Below are positions 27,210 through 35,095 of a stretch of 64,000 nt of DNA, piece by piece. This stretch comes from Mucilaginibacter pineti (GTDB lineage: Bacteria > Bacteroidota > Bacteroidia > Sphingobacteriales > Sphingobacteriaceae): NCBI RefSeq assembly GCF_900101875.1, contig NZ_FNAI01000012.1, positions 62,001-126,000 on the forward strand, in the 5' to 3' direction. The notes beneath the pieces were generated by a model that was not told the DNA's origin, did no database searches, and saw only the letters and a program-made list of their open reading frames with translations. Within the stretch, counting starts at the first letter, position 1, and each line of letters starts with the position of its first letter. Made by a program: the position numbers and the translations under genes.

Positions 27210-28312
27210 TATTTTGGTGCTTTTAGGAGTAAATAGTATCCAAATACACCAAATAAAATGTTGGGAATTACTACTGCAATGAGCGGTGTCATACCCCCTT
27301 TTATGGAGAAAACAATGGCAAATTTCTCCACTATGATGTACGCAAAGCATAGCAAAATACCTATCCCCAGAGGCAAGCCAACCCCGCCGCGTACCTTCCG
27401 TGATGACAGCGCCACGCCCATTATGGTGAGTACATAGGCCGACATTGGGTACACAAAACGGTGAAATTTTTCGAAATAGATCTCGTTCAAAACCTCGGGG
27501 CGGCGTAGTTTTTCCTTATCAATATCCTTGTTCAAATCACTTAATGACATGGCCGTATACACGTTATCATATACAATAAAATCGCTCGGGTGCATGTCCA
27601 AAACGGTGTCTTTTTGGGGTTGATTTATGAGTAATTTTTCCTTCAATCCGTTGATGTATTTAACAGAATAACTCTTTAATGACCATACTTTTTTTACCGA
27701 ATCAAAGTTAATACGCTGGGCAATTAGCTTCTCTCGCAGGGTATCGCCATTAAACTTTTCCATGATAAACTGGTAGCCCGTATGCACCACCGGATCGTAC
27801 GTTTGCAGGTATACAAAAGTATGCTTATCCAACTGCATATGTACCTCGCTTTTGGTGGGGTCAACCTCATGAAAGTGCACGTTTTCGAAGCCGTTTTTGA
27901 GGTGATTTGTATACGGAATAAGGTATACGTTGGCAAAAAGCGAGATGATAAATATGATGGTAGATGATATGAAATAAGGCCTTAAAAAGCGGTTAAAACT
28001 CGCCTTACCACTCAGTATCGGGATGATCTCGGTTTGGTTTGCCATCTTGGCGGTAAACAAAATTACGGCCAAAAAGTTAATCAGCGGCGATAGCAAATTG
28101 AGGTAAAAAGGGATAAAGCCAGCGTAATACTGAAACACAATATCATGCAGGGTTGACTTATCTCCCGTGAAATTATCCAGGTGTTCTGAGATATCAAACA
28201 CTACGGATATCACCACAAATACTCCCAAAGTGAACGCGAAAGTGCCCAGGTATTTCTTGATAATAAACCTGTCAATAACCTTCAGGTGCTCATGTAAAAA
28301 AGCCTTTATCAT
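27209..28312 (-). CDS. lptG: LPS export permease of the LptF/LptG (YjgP/YjgQ) family
   Basis: 367 residues: TM1-3 in the first ~130 residues (TFAFTLGVFVVISVVFDISEHL, YYAGFIPFYLNLLSPLINFLAVILFTAKM), a periplasmic beta-jellyroll-like region (~140-270) and three C-terminal helices. It is part of the inner-membrane ABC complex that extracts LPS and passes it to LptC. In Bacteroidota the LptF and LptG roles are hard to separate by sequence, so the symbol is approximate. It follows tgt by 82 bp and overlaps the EamA gene, forming a tgt-lptG-eamA unit. Confidence 0.88.
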   Translation of the reverse strand: MIKAFLHEHLKVIDRFIIKKYLGTFAFTLGVFVVISVVFDISEHLDNFTGDKSTLHDIVFQYYAGFIPFYLNLLSPLINFLAVILFTAKMANQTEIIPILSGKASFNRFLRPYFISSTIIFIISLFANVYLIPYTNHLKNGFENVHFHEVDPTKSEVHMQLDKHTFVYLQTYDPVVHTGYQFIMEKFNGDTLREKLIAQRINFDSVKKVWSLKSYSVKYINGLKEKLLINQPQKDTVLDMHPSDFIVYDNVYTAMSLSDLNKDIDKEKLRRPEVLNEIYFEKFHRFVYPMSAYVLTIMGVALSSRKVRGGVGLPLGIGILLCFAYIIVEKFAIVFSIKGGMTPLIAVVIPNILFGVFGYYLLLKAPK

Positions 28313-28394
28313 TGGGTTATTTGTGTTTTAAAATCCCTGCGCATACCGTGTAAGTTAGGTTTATTTATCCTCATTTTTTAATGTGATGTGGCTA

Positions 28395-29525
28395 TTATAA
28401 TCGCTGACCAAGCAGCTTAACCATCTTGTTTTTCCAGTCGTAAAACTCCCCGGCAATGATCTTTTTGCGTGCTTCTTTCACCAGCCAAAGATAAAAATGC
28501 AGGTTATGCAGGGTCGCAATCTGCGCGCCCAGCATCTCTCCCGAGTGGATCAAATGGCGTAAATACGACTTGCTATATTCCTTGTCGGCAAACAGATCAC
28601 TATCATCTTCAATAGCCGAAAAGTCGTTTTTCCACTTCTCGTTCTTGATATTTATAATGCCGTTTTTAGTGAAAAGCATACCATTGCGGGCGTTACGGGT
28701 TGGCATAACGCAATCAAACATGTCAATTCCAAGCGCAATATTTTCCAATATATTAATAGGTGTACCTACACCCATTAAATAACGTGGTTTTTGCTCTGGT
28801 AATATATTACACACAATTTCTGTCATGGCGTACATCTCTTCGGCTGGTTCACCTACGGATAAACCACCTATAGCATTGCCTTCACGCTCAAAAGAAGCAA
28901 TAGCTTCGGCCGATTTTACGCGCAGATCTTTGTATACTGAGCCCTGTACAATAGGGAAAAATGTTTGGTTGTACCCGTATTTTGGCTCGGTGCTGTCAAA
29001 TCGGTCGCAGCAGCGTTTAAGCCAGCGGTGGGTCATATCTATGGAGCGGCGGGCGTAGCCGTATTCACATGGATAGGGGGTGCATTCATCAAAAGCCATG
29101 ATAATATCGGCACCAATGGTACGCTGAATGTCCATCACATTCTCTGGTGTAAACAGGTGTTTGGAGCCATCAATATGCGAGCGAAAGGTAACACCTTCCT
29201 CCTTTATCTTACGTACTTCGGCCAGCGAATACACCTGGTAGCCGCCGCTATCTGTTAAAATTGGGCCGTCCCAGCCGTTAAATTTGTGCAGTCCGCCGGC
29301 ACGCTCAATGGTGTCCAGGCCTGGGCGCAAGTATAAATGATAGGTATTTCCTAAGATGATCTGCGCTTCAATATCTGTTTTAAGCTCGCGTTGATGCACG
29401 GCTTTTACAGTTCCCGCGGTACCAACGGGCATAAATATGGGGGTTTCAATAACGCCGTGGTCGGTAGTCATTTCACCTGCGCGGGCTTTTGAAAGCGGGT
29501 CTTGTGCTGTTAGTTTAAATTTCAT
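28395..29525 (-). CDS. tgt: tRNA-guanine(34) transglycosylase, zinc-cysteine-less form
   Basis: 376 residues, TIM barrel. It exchanges G34 for preQ1 in tRNAs with GUN anticodons. ILTDSGGYQVYSL (catalytic Asp92), ADIIMAFDECTPYP, GGLSVGEP (substrate loop) and MFDCVMPTRNARNG (nucleophile Asp271) are intact. In E. coli Tgt a CxCxxC plus a His bind zinc; here the aligned positions are Ser309, Leu311 and Asp314 (DDSDLFADKEYSKSYLRHL), while the His340 of TLHNLHFY remains. I recall similar cysteine-less versions in other Bacteroidota, so it may be a lineage trait. It is the first gene of a unit with lptG. Confidence 0.95.
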   Translation of the reverse strand: MKFKLTAQDPLSKARAGEMTTDHGVIETPIFMPVGTAGTVKAVHQRELKTDIEAQIILGNTYHLYLRPGLDTIERAGGLHKFNGWDGPILTDSGGYQVYSLAEVRKIKEEGVTFRSHIDGSKHLFTPENVMDIQRTIGADIIMAFDECTPYPCEYGYARRSIDMTHRWLKRCCDRFDSTEPKYGYNQTFFPIVQGSVYKDLRVKSAEAIASFEREGNAIGGLSVGEPAEEMYAMTEIVCNILPEQKPRYLMGVGTPINILENIALGIDMFDCVMPTRNARNGMLFTKNGIINIKNEKWKNDFSAIEDDSDLFADKEYSKSYLRHLIHSGEMLGAQIATLHNLHFYLWLVKEARKKIIAGEFYDWKNKMVKLLGQRL

Positions 29526-29552
29526 TTCGAGGTTGCAAAATTAGCAAAAAAA

Positions 29553-29704
29553 AGCCTCACCCCGGCCCCTGCTTTTATAAGGGGCGGCAAAAAAAGACAT
29601 ATAAAACGGCTGATATTCATGCAAGTCAAAAAGCAAGGTCTATTATTCGTATTAATTCATGCAAATCAAAAGCCCTCTCCCTCGGAGAGGGTTTGGGTGA
29701 GGCT
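29553..29704. repeat. inverted repeat with AGCCTCACCC termini
   Basis: AGCCTCACCCC at 29553 faces GGTTTGGGTGAGGCT ending at 29704; a small CCCTCTCC/GGAGAGGG hairpin is nested at the right end. It fills most of the 299-bp gap between divergent tgt and the glycosyltransferase. Confidence 0.7.
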
Positions 29705-29824
29705 CGCTTTCTCCACATAATTTGCACCTTAATATATAAGTGTGGAAAAATACATTTACCAATATGGCCCAAACTTCAAATAAACGCTGATTTACCTGAT
29801 AAATTTCATTGATTTTTAACAACT

Positions 29825-30964
29825 TTGCCTGATTATTTTAACTGTTTGGAAACTTATATACACGCCGTACTATTTATACTATTTCAGCTCTGTTTTATTG
29901 TTCAGCTGTATTACCTGGTAAGTAACCATACGCGCCTTGCGGGCTATAAACCTGCGGAGGAATTACCCCCTGTTTTGATCCCCATTTCTGTAATTATAAG
30001 CGCCCGTAACGAAGCCCAAAACCTGCAGGAAAACCTGCCCTTTATATTGCAGCAAAATTATCCCGATTTTGAGGTAGTAGTAATAAACGATTGCTCTTAC
30101 GATTCATCAGATACGGTACTTGAAGACCTGCAACGCCAATATCCGCTGCTTAAAGTGGTTACTATTACCGAGCATCAGCGTTTTAAAACCGGGAAAAAGT
30201 TTGCACTTACCCTGGGAATAAAAGCCGCAAAAAACGAATATCTTTTGTTTACCGATGCCGATTGCAAACCCGCTTCGGAAAACTGGATTGGCCGGATGGC
30301 GGCTAATTTTGGAACCAATGCGCAGATAATTTTAGGCTACTCGCCGTATTACAAAACCCGTAATTTTTTGAACCGCTTTACCCGGTATGAAACGCTTAAA
30401 ACTGCCGTTAACTACCTGTCTGGTGCTTTAAGCGGCGATCCATATATGGGTATTGGCCGTAACCTGGCATATACAAAAACGCTATTTTTTAGCGCAAAGG
30501 GCTTTGCATCGCACATGCACGTGATATCTGGCGATGATGATTTGTTTGTGAATCAGCATGCCACGCGGGATAATACAACTATAGAAATTCACCCCGATGC
30601 TTTTATGTTTACCAGTGCCAAAACCACCATTTCATCATGGTACAGGCAAAAAAAACGACACATGGGCGTAGGCAAATTATATAAAAACAGGCACCGCCGA
30701 ATGCTTAGCTTTGATGCCATGAGCGGCTTCTTATTTTATATATTGCTTGTATTATGCCTGGTTTTTAAATATGAACCTTTATTGGCATTAGGTTTGTTCG
30801 CACTTAGGCTCATATTACAGCTAAGTATATACAGCCGGATCTTTAAAAAGCTCGACGGGCGCGATCTGATCTGGTATTTGCCATTTTTTGACATTATATA
30901 TTATATGTATTTAAATGTTTTTGGAACAATTGGGACATTCATAAAAACCACCCAATGGAAATAA
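29825..30964 (+). CDS. membrane-bound family 2 glycosyltransferase
   Basis: 379 residues; no ATG fits, so the start is taken as TTG at 29825 (TTG at 29846 is possible). TM1 lies at ~12-32. The GT-A domain shows VIISARNEAQNLQENLP, VVVINDCSYDSSD, LLFTDADCKP (DxD) and the acceptor motif QKKRHMGVGK (QxxRH-like). Two to three C-terminal helices (FLFYILLVLCLVFK, LLALGLFALRLILQL, FFDIIYYMYLNVFG) complete a processive/polyisoprenyl-type GT2 layout. The sugar and acceptor are unknown. The last 10 bp overlap the sigma factor gene. Confidence 0.85.
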   Translation: MPDYFNCLETYIHAVLFILFQLCFIVQLYYLVSNHTRLAGYKPAEELPPVLIPISVIISARNEAQNLQENLPFILQQNYPDFEVVVINDCSYDSSDTVLEDLQRQYPLLKVVTITEHQRFKTGKKFALTLGIKAAKNEYLLFTDADCKPASENWIGRMAANFGTNAQIILGYSPYYKTRNFLNRFTRYETLKTAVNYLSGALSGDPYMGIGRNLAYTKTLFFSAKGFASHMHVISGDDDLFVNQHATRDNTTIEIHPDAFMFTSAKTTISSWYRQKKRHMGVGKLYKNRHRRMLSFDAMSGFLFYILLVLCLVFKYEPLLALGLFALRLILQLSIYSRIFKKLDGRDLIWYLPFFDIIYYMYLNVFGTIGTFIKTTQWK

Positions 30965-31560
30965 ACGCAAACTTTACCGAGAACGCCAAGAACGATTTTC
31001 ACCTGGTGGTAAGAGCCCGTCAGGGCGATCAGAAAGCTTATGCCGATCTGATGCATCGTTACAAGGACTCCATTTATTTTATGGTGCTTAAAATGGTGAA
31101 CAACAAGGAGGACGCTATGGATCTCACCGTTGAAACCTTTGCCAAAGCCTTTGAAAAACTGGAAAAATACCAGCCCGATTATGCTTTTAGCACCTGGTTG
31201 TTTAGGGTTGCCACCAATAATTGTATCGATTTTATTCGCAAGAAAAAACTCAATACGCAGTCCATTCATGGCATGACGGATGAGGATGGCGACGAAAAAC
31301 CGCTGCAAATTAAGGCCGATGTTTTAAATCCCGAAGAAACATCCATCAAAAAACAGCAAACCCAGGAGCTTAAATTACTTATAGAAAGTTTGCCCTTACG
31401 TTACCGAAACCTGATAACCCTGCGTTATTTCGACGAGCTATCATACGAGGAAATTGCCCAGCAGCTTGATTTGCCGCTTGGTACGGTTAAGGCACAATTG
31501 TTTAGGGCCAGGTATCTGCTTGGCAACATCATAAACCGTTTTAACAGGGATGACATCTGA
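30955..31560 (+). CDS. ECF-type RNA polymerase sigma factor
   Basis: 201 residues. Region 2 includes DAMDLTVETFAKAFEKLEKYQPDYAFSTWLFRVATNNCIDFIRKKK, typical for sigma-70 ECF proteins; region 4 is LPLRYRNLITLRYFDELSYEEIAQQLDLPLGTVKAQLFRARYLL with a clear HTH. A ~45-residue acidic linker joins them. No anti-sigma gene is adjacent: the neighbours overlap on both sides (GT2 by 10 bp, rsmG by 11 bp). Similar sigma factors in Bacteroidota often lie with housekeeping genes and may act without an anti-sigma partner (inference). Confidence 0.9.
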   Translation: MEINANFTENAKNDFHLVVRARQGDQKAYADLMHRYKDSIYFMVLKMVNNKEDAMDLTVETFAKAFEKLEKYQPDYAFSTWLFRVATNNCIDFIRKKKLNTQSIHGMTDEDGDEKPLQIKADVLNPEETSIKKQQTQELKLLIESLPLRYRNLITLRYFDELSYEEIAQQLDLPLGTVKAQLFRARYLLGNIINRFNRDDI

Positions 31561-32176
31561 TATCGTTTTTAAATATTTCCCCCAGCTTACCGCGCAGCAA
31601 CGTGCGCAAATTGAGCAATTGCCCGAGTTATATAATATTTGGAACAGCCAGATCAACGTAATATCCCGTAAGGATATTGATTTGCTATATGAGCGCCATG
31701 TGCTGCATTCGCTTGGCATTGCCAAAATAATGTCCTTTTTACCCGGCGAAAATGTGTTGGATGTGGGCACCGGCGGCGGCTTTCCCGGTATCCCACTGGC
31801 TATCATGTTTCCTGATACACAGTTTCATTTGGTTGATTCTATAGGCAAAAAGATAAAAGTTGTGCAGGAAGTAGCCAAGGCGCTGGGGCTTACCAACGTA
31901 AGGGCAACCCATGCGCGGGTAGAACAAATAGATGAAAAGTTTGATTTTGTGGTATCCCGCGCGGTTACGCAGCTTAAAGATTTTTACCCCTGGATTCGTG
32001 GTAAGTTCAATAAAAAATCTGAAAATACCCTGCCAAACGGCATCCTGTACCTAAAAGGTGGGGATCTTGATCAGGAGATAAAAGAAAGCGGCCTTAAAGT
32101 AAAGCAATATCATCTTAAAGATCATTTCAGCGAAGAATTTTTTGACACCAAGCAGGTGATATACGTGAAGGGGTAG
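31550..32176 (+). CDS. rsmG: 16S rRNA m7G527 methyltransferase
   Basis: 208 residues. The SAM-binding motif VLDVGTGGGFPGIPLAI and the HLVDSIGKKIKVVQEVAKALGL block are diagnostic for RsmG (GidB); FDFVVSRAVTQL is the conserved late motif. It methylates N7 of G527 of 16S rRNA. The ATG overlaps the sigma gene stop by 11 bp, so translation is probably coupled. The length is normal. Confidence 0.95.
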   Translation: MTSDIVFKYFPQLTAQQRAQIEQLPELYNIWNSQINVISRKDIDLLYERHVLHSLGIAKIMSFLPGENVLDVGTGGGFPGIPLAIMFPDTQFHLVDSIGKKIKVVQEVAKALGLTNVRATHARVEQIDEKFDFVVSRAVTQLKDFYPWIRGKFNKKSENTLPNGILYLKGGDLDQEIKESGLKVKQYHLKDHFSEEFFDTKQVIYVKG

Positions 32177-32238
32177 TTTTGTTGATGTGCAGATTCCAGA
32201 TGTGCAGATATGCAAATTATTCCATTGCCATCTCTGCT

Positions 32239-32360
32239 GTTGCTCGGCTCCAGCCGAGTGACAACTATTAACTGGCCTCCGGCCTGCGGGTTACTCATCT
32301 AAAAGTTTAACGGCGGCGGAACGCCTCGGGATATAGGTCACTCGGCAGGAGCCGAGCGAC
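32239..32360. repeat. intergenic inverted repeat (CTCGGCTCC... arms)
   Basis: The 24-bp arm 32239-32262 pairs with 32337-32360 at 22 of 24 positions; each arm also holds a short GCTCGGCTCC-type internal palindrome. It occupies the 316-bp gap between convergent rsmG and the M56 gene; nothing else is seen there. Confidence 0.8.
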
Positions 32361-32492
32361 GGTAGACGGTGTTGTTTATCAACGATATGCTGTTAAAAAA
32401 GGGGAGAGGGCATTACATGGAAAAATGCCGAAGCGGTTTTAAGCCGTTCAGCATAAGTTATTAGTCTGCTTTTGTTGCTTACTGCAAATCCA

Positions 32493-34226
32493 TTATAATT
32501 TTTTTGTGGCGTAGCCAACTATAAAAATTTCATTCAGAGAATACAACGTACCGGGGTCGCCTTGAATGTTGTTAGATTTGTTTTTTTGCTTATAGTTTTC
32601 TGGCGCGTGCTCTACCCGCTTATCTTGCTCATCAAGGAGTGAAAAGGAAACTGGTAAACTATATGCACCAGGCTTTATATCAAGGGGGGCATTGTAGCTT
32701 TTAATTGCCCTTATAACCTCATTATCAATATCATCATAAAGTGGCCTTGCAAGTTTTACATCATCAATTTTGCCATTGTTGATTGTTAAAACAAGTATCA
32801 CCCGGCCACCAATGAGATTATCGTGTGCGCTTCTTGGATACCTGGCCATCCTCATAATGTATTTATACAGGCTATCAAGTGGTTTTTTGGGCTCAACTGG
32901 CGGTGTCGGTGGTGTCACCTCGCTAACTTGTGGTGTTGGTGGTGCAGGTGGCGGTGGTATTTTTTCACTAACCGGCGGGGCAGGCGGCGGTGGCGGGGCT
33001 AATTTACTTTTCAATAAGTGCTTTCCCGGTGCAGGAGGTGCTGGCGGCGGCGGTGGAAGTTTTGGGAAAATCAACATTTTAGGGAATGTGTAGCCGTATT
33101 TTTCCTGGAGCATAGTAAGCTCTGCCGGTTTGGCTTTGCTTTTATAGTACTCTTTGTGCTCGCCTTTATCATCAATAATTACCCGAAAATCGGTTTTTTT
33201 GTCTATCAAGTAACCGGTTTCTTCGTACTTGTAACCCTTATTGGTTACATCCCCGTGCTTGATACGCGCGGTATGTGAAGTATCGGCCACCGAAGCCGTT
33301 TTAAAGCTGGCGGGCGCGTTTTTGTGAGCCGGTGCCAGATCAACCCAGCCATAATTTTTGCTGAATGCCAGTGTAGATGCGCAAAGCATCCCCGCGCAAA
33401 TGGGCACAGCAGCGAGGTATTTTAGCCTGGCTAAATTCCCCGAACGTTTTTGGTTTAACATAATGATCCTCTTTTTTAACAGGTTATAATTGAAAAATGA
33501 ATGTGAAAGGGGTACGCCATTTAAGCCATAGGCGTTATTTACCAAAAACGACGAATAGGTGAGCGCATCGGTTTCATGGGCGGCGGTTTGCTCATCGGCA
33601 ATGTACTCGTGTACGGTTTTAAGGCTCATTTGCATAAAATAAATGATAGGGTTAAACCAGCTCACTATTTTAATAAGCTCCATAAAAACAATATCTGCCG
33701 AATGTTTTTGCCTTATATGCACCAGCTCGTGCCTGATGATGATATCGCTGCTTGTCGTTTTTGAGCCAATGAACAGGTAATTGAAAAACGAGAATGCAGC
33801 GTTTGTTCCTTGTAAGGCTATCAGCTTATACTTGTTGTCAACCAGTTTGTTAGCGCTGGTGGTCATTTTAATAAGTCGCCCTATTTTTATGATAAGAATA
33901 AGCGCCATGACCACTATGCCCAGTAAATAGGCGTACCAAACTGCATCCTGTAAAGTAAAATGACTTACCGGTGCCTCATAAGTAACTATTGGCTGAACAA
34001 CATAACTGTTTTGAACTACGGTTGTATAGGTCTGCTGCACGGGTTCATCTTTCGGTTTTAATGCCCCTATTTGCATAACAGGCAGTATAAATGCAATAAT
34101 GCAGCTAAGCAGCAGGTAAACACGGTTAAGTGTATAGTGCGTTTCCTTATTTAAAAACAGGTAATAAAAGGCATAAAACACCGCCAGGTATAAATTAGCC
34201 TCCAGTAAATAATGCAGCCAGTTCAT
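32493..34226 (-). CDS. BlaR1-like M56 metallopeptidase with TonB C-terminal domain
   Basis: 577 residues. The N-terminal membrane part (helices ~5-25, 35-52, 93-117) is followed by the cytoplasmic M56 zinc site HELVH (H166, E167, H170) with HEYIADE downstream (E207), and a fourth helix (~268-288). The outer part contains a proline-rich stretch (~393-450, repeated PPPPPAPP) and a TonB C-terminal fold (~455-560, YPRSAHDNLIGGRVILVLTINNGKIDDV). BlaR1 normally ends in a penicillin sensor; here a TonB-like domain replaces it. It probably cleaves or inactivates the adjacent BlaI repressor on an envelope signal (inference). Its ATG overlaps the blaI stop. Confidence 0.9.
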   Translation of the reverse strand: MNWLHYLLEANLYLAVFYAFYYLFLNKETHYTLNRVYLLLSCIIAFILPVMQIGALKPKDEPVQQTYTTVVQNSYVVQPIVTYEAPVSHFTLQDAVWYAYLLGIVVMALILIIKIGRLIKMTTSANKLVDNKYKLIALQGTNAAFSFFNYLFIGSKTTSSDIIIRHELVHIRQKHSADIVFMELIKIVSWFNPIIYFMQMSLKTVHEYIADEQTAAHETDALTYSSFLVNNAYGLNGVPLSHSFFNYNLLKKRIIMLNQKRSGNLARLKYLAAVPICAGMLCASTLAFSKNYGWVDLAPAHKNAPASFKTASVADTSHTARIKHGDVTNKGYKYEETGYLIDKKTDFRVIIDDKGEHKEYYKSKAKPAELTMLQEKYGYTFPKMLIFPKLPPPPPAPPAPGKHLLKSKLAPPPPPAPPVSEKIPPPPAPPTPQVSEVTPPTPPVEPKKPLDSLYKYIMRMARYPRSAHDNLIGGRVILVLTINNGKIDDVKLARPLYDDIDNEVIRAIKSYNAPLDIKPGAYSLPVSFSLLDEQDKRVEHAPENYKQKNKSNNIQGDPGTLYSLNEIFIVGYATKKL

Positions 34227-34600
34227 TAGTTTTTGTTTTTAAGGTTATCAATAAGCGACGATAGTTCATCCAGTTCCTTTACGCTGATCTTTTTTTCGTC
34301 AACAATAAATGATACCAAGCTTTGGTACGAATTGCTGAAATAGTTTTTCATCATCTTATCAAACGTAAACTTCTTATACTGGTCGTCGGTAACAAGGGGG
34401 AAGTAAACGTGCGAGTTGCCATAAGCCTTATGATCAATATAGCCTTTGCCTTCCAGTACCCTTACCACGGTCGATACGGTGTTGTAAGCGGGCTTAGGAT
34501 CGGGCATTTGCTCAATGATGTCTTTTACAATGGCTTCCTTTAACGTCCAGAGTATCTGCATTATCTGCTCTTCGGCTTTGGTGAGTTCTTTGATATTCAT
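34226..34600 (-). CDS. BlaI/MecI/CopY-family repressor
   Basis: 124 residues: N-terminal winged helix (LTKAEEQIMQILWTLKEAIVKDIIEQMPDPKPAYNTVSTVVRVLEGKGYIDHKAYGNSHVYFPL), then the helical dimerisation tail (YFSNSYQSLVSFIVDEKKISVKELDEL). In the family, M56-triggered cleavage of the C-terminal part releases DNA. It is transcribed first, with the M56-TonB gene sharing its stop base. Three copies of a 16-bp palindrome directly upstream (34605-34668) are its probable autoregulatory operators. Confidence 0.92.
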   Translation of the reverse strand: MNIKELTKAEEQIMQILWTLKEAIVKDIIEQMPDPKPAYNTVSTVVRVLEGKGYIDHKAYGNSHVYFPLVTDDQYKKFTFDKMMKNYFSNSYQSLVSFIVDEKKISVKELDELSSLIDNLKNKN

Positions 34601-34604
34601 AGCA

Positions 34605-34668
34605 AACTATTTTTATAGTTAGTTAAAGGTAAAACTATTTTTATAGTTTGCAAACTATTTTTATAGTT
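34605..34668 (-). promoter_or_regulatory. array of three identical 16-bp palindromic operators before blaI
   Basis: AACTATTTTTATAGTT (AACTAT-4-ATAGTT) occurs three times without mismatch: 34605-34620, 34633-34648 and 34653-34668. Start-to-start spacings are 28 and 20 bp. The first copy begins 4 bp upstream of the blaI ATG. The ACTA/TAGT half-sites resemble those of BlaI/MecI operators (TACTACA/TGTAGTA), so this family's repressor is the natural ligand. Confidence 0.85.
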
Positions 34669-34708
34669 TTTTTAAAATTTATTTTAGAGGGGGGGAATTT
34701 GAAGGGAA

Positions 34709-34806
34709 ATTGTCTGAACCGGGATTAAGCGGATTTACCAGATTCTTGGATTTTTATATAAAGGAATCCTGTTTATCCTTTAATCCGCTTAATCCCGGTT
34801 CAGACA
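34709..34806. repeat. inverted repeat, family E, copy 2
   Basis: TGTCTGAACCGGGATTAAGC (34711 onward) is nearly the exact complement of the arm ending GCTTAATCCCGGTTCAGACA at about 34805. It adjoins the GC-rich element at 34816. Related sequence occurs at 9128-9240 and as half-copies near 10080, 14957 and 51165. Confidence 0.85.
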
Positions 34807-34815
34807 AATATTATG

Positions 34816-34898
34816 GGCGTTGCCTGCGGCCCGGGCTGTACACTCATACGCCTGCAGGCCTTACGCGCGGGGCCGGTATCCATTGCCATCCCTAACGC
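34816..34898 (-). repeat. 83-bp GC-rich structured intergenic element, copy B
   Basis: The reverse complement begins GCGTTAGGGATGG and ends GGCAACGCC, matching copy A (9252-9334) without gaps at 64 of 83 positions. The terminal pairing GCGTT/AACGC and the internal GGCCC/GGGCC are kept, as is the adjoining TGTCTGAA on the same side. It lies 200 bp upstream of dprA. Confidence 0.75.
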
Positions 34899-34953
34899 GG
34901 ATAAATCGATATATTATTTACTAATATTTTTAGGAAAATTTATACATTAGCGT

Positions 34954-35091
34954 TTCAGATGTGCAGGTTATAGATGTGCAGATTTCAGATTACAGATGTG
35001 CAGATAAAAAAACAATCTGAAATCTGCACATTTGAAATTTGTAATCAATAACCCGCACATTTGAAATCTGTAATCTAAAATCTGCACATCT
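34954..35091. repeat. large imperfect inverted repeat of 'ATGTGCAGAT' oligomers upstream of dprA
   Basis: Left half: repeated AGATGTGCAGATTTCAGATT-like units; right half: AATCTGAAATCTGCACAT-like units. They can fold into a long hairpin that ends 4 bp before the dprA ATG. Shorter copies of the same oligomer lie near 9945, 14930, 15505 and 32185. Confidence 0.75.
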
Positions 35092-35095
35092 AAAT

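Noticed and set aside
27210..27350. Longer N-terminus for the EamA transporter
   Set aside because: The extra 47 codons lie inside lptG, are Cys/His-rich and not membrane-like; the GTG at 27209 gives the usual length.
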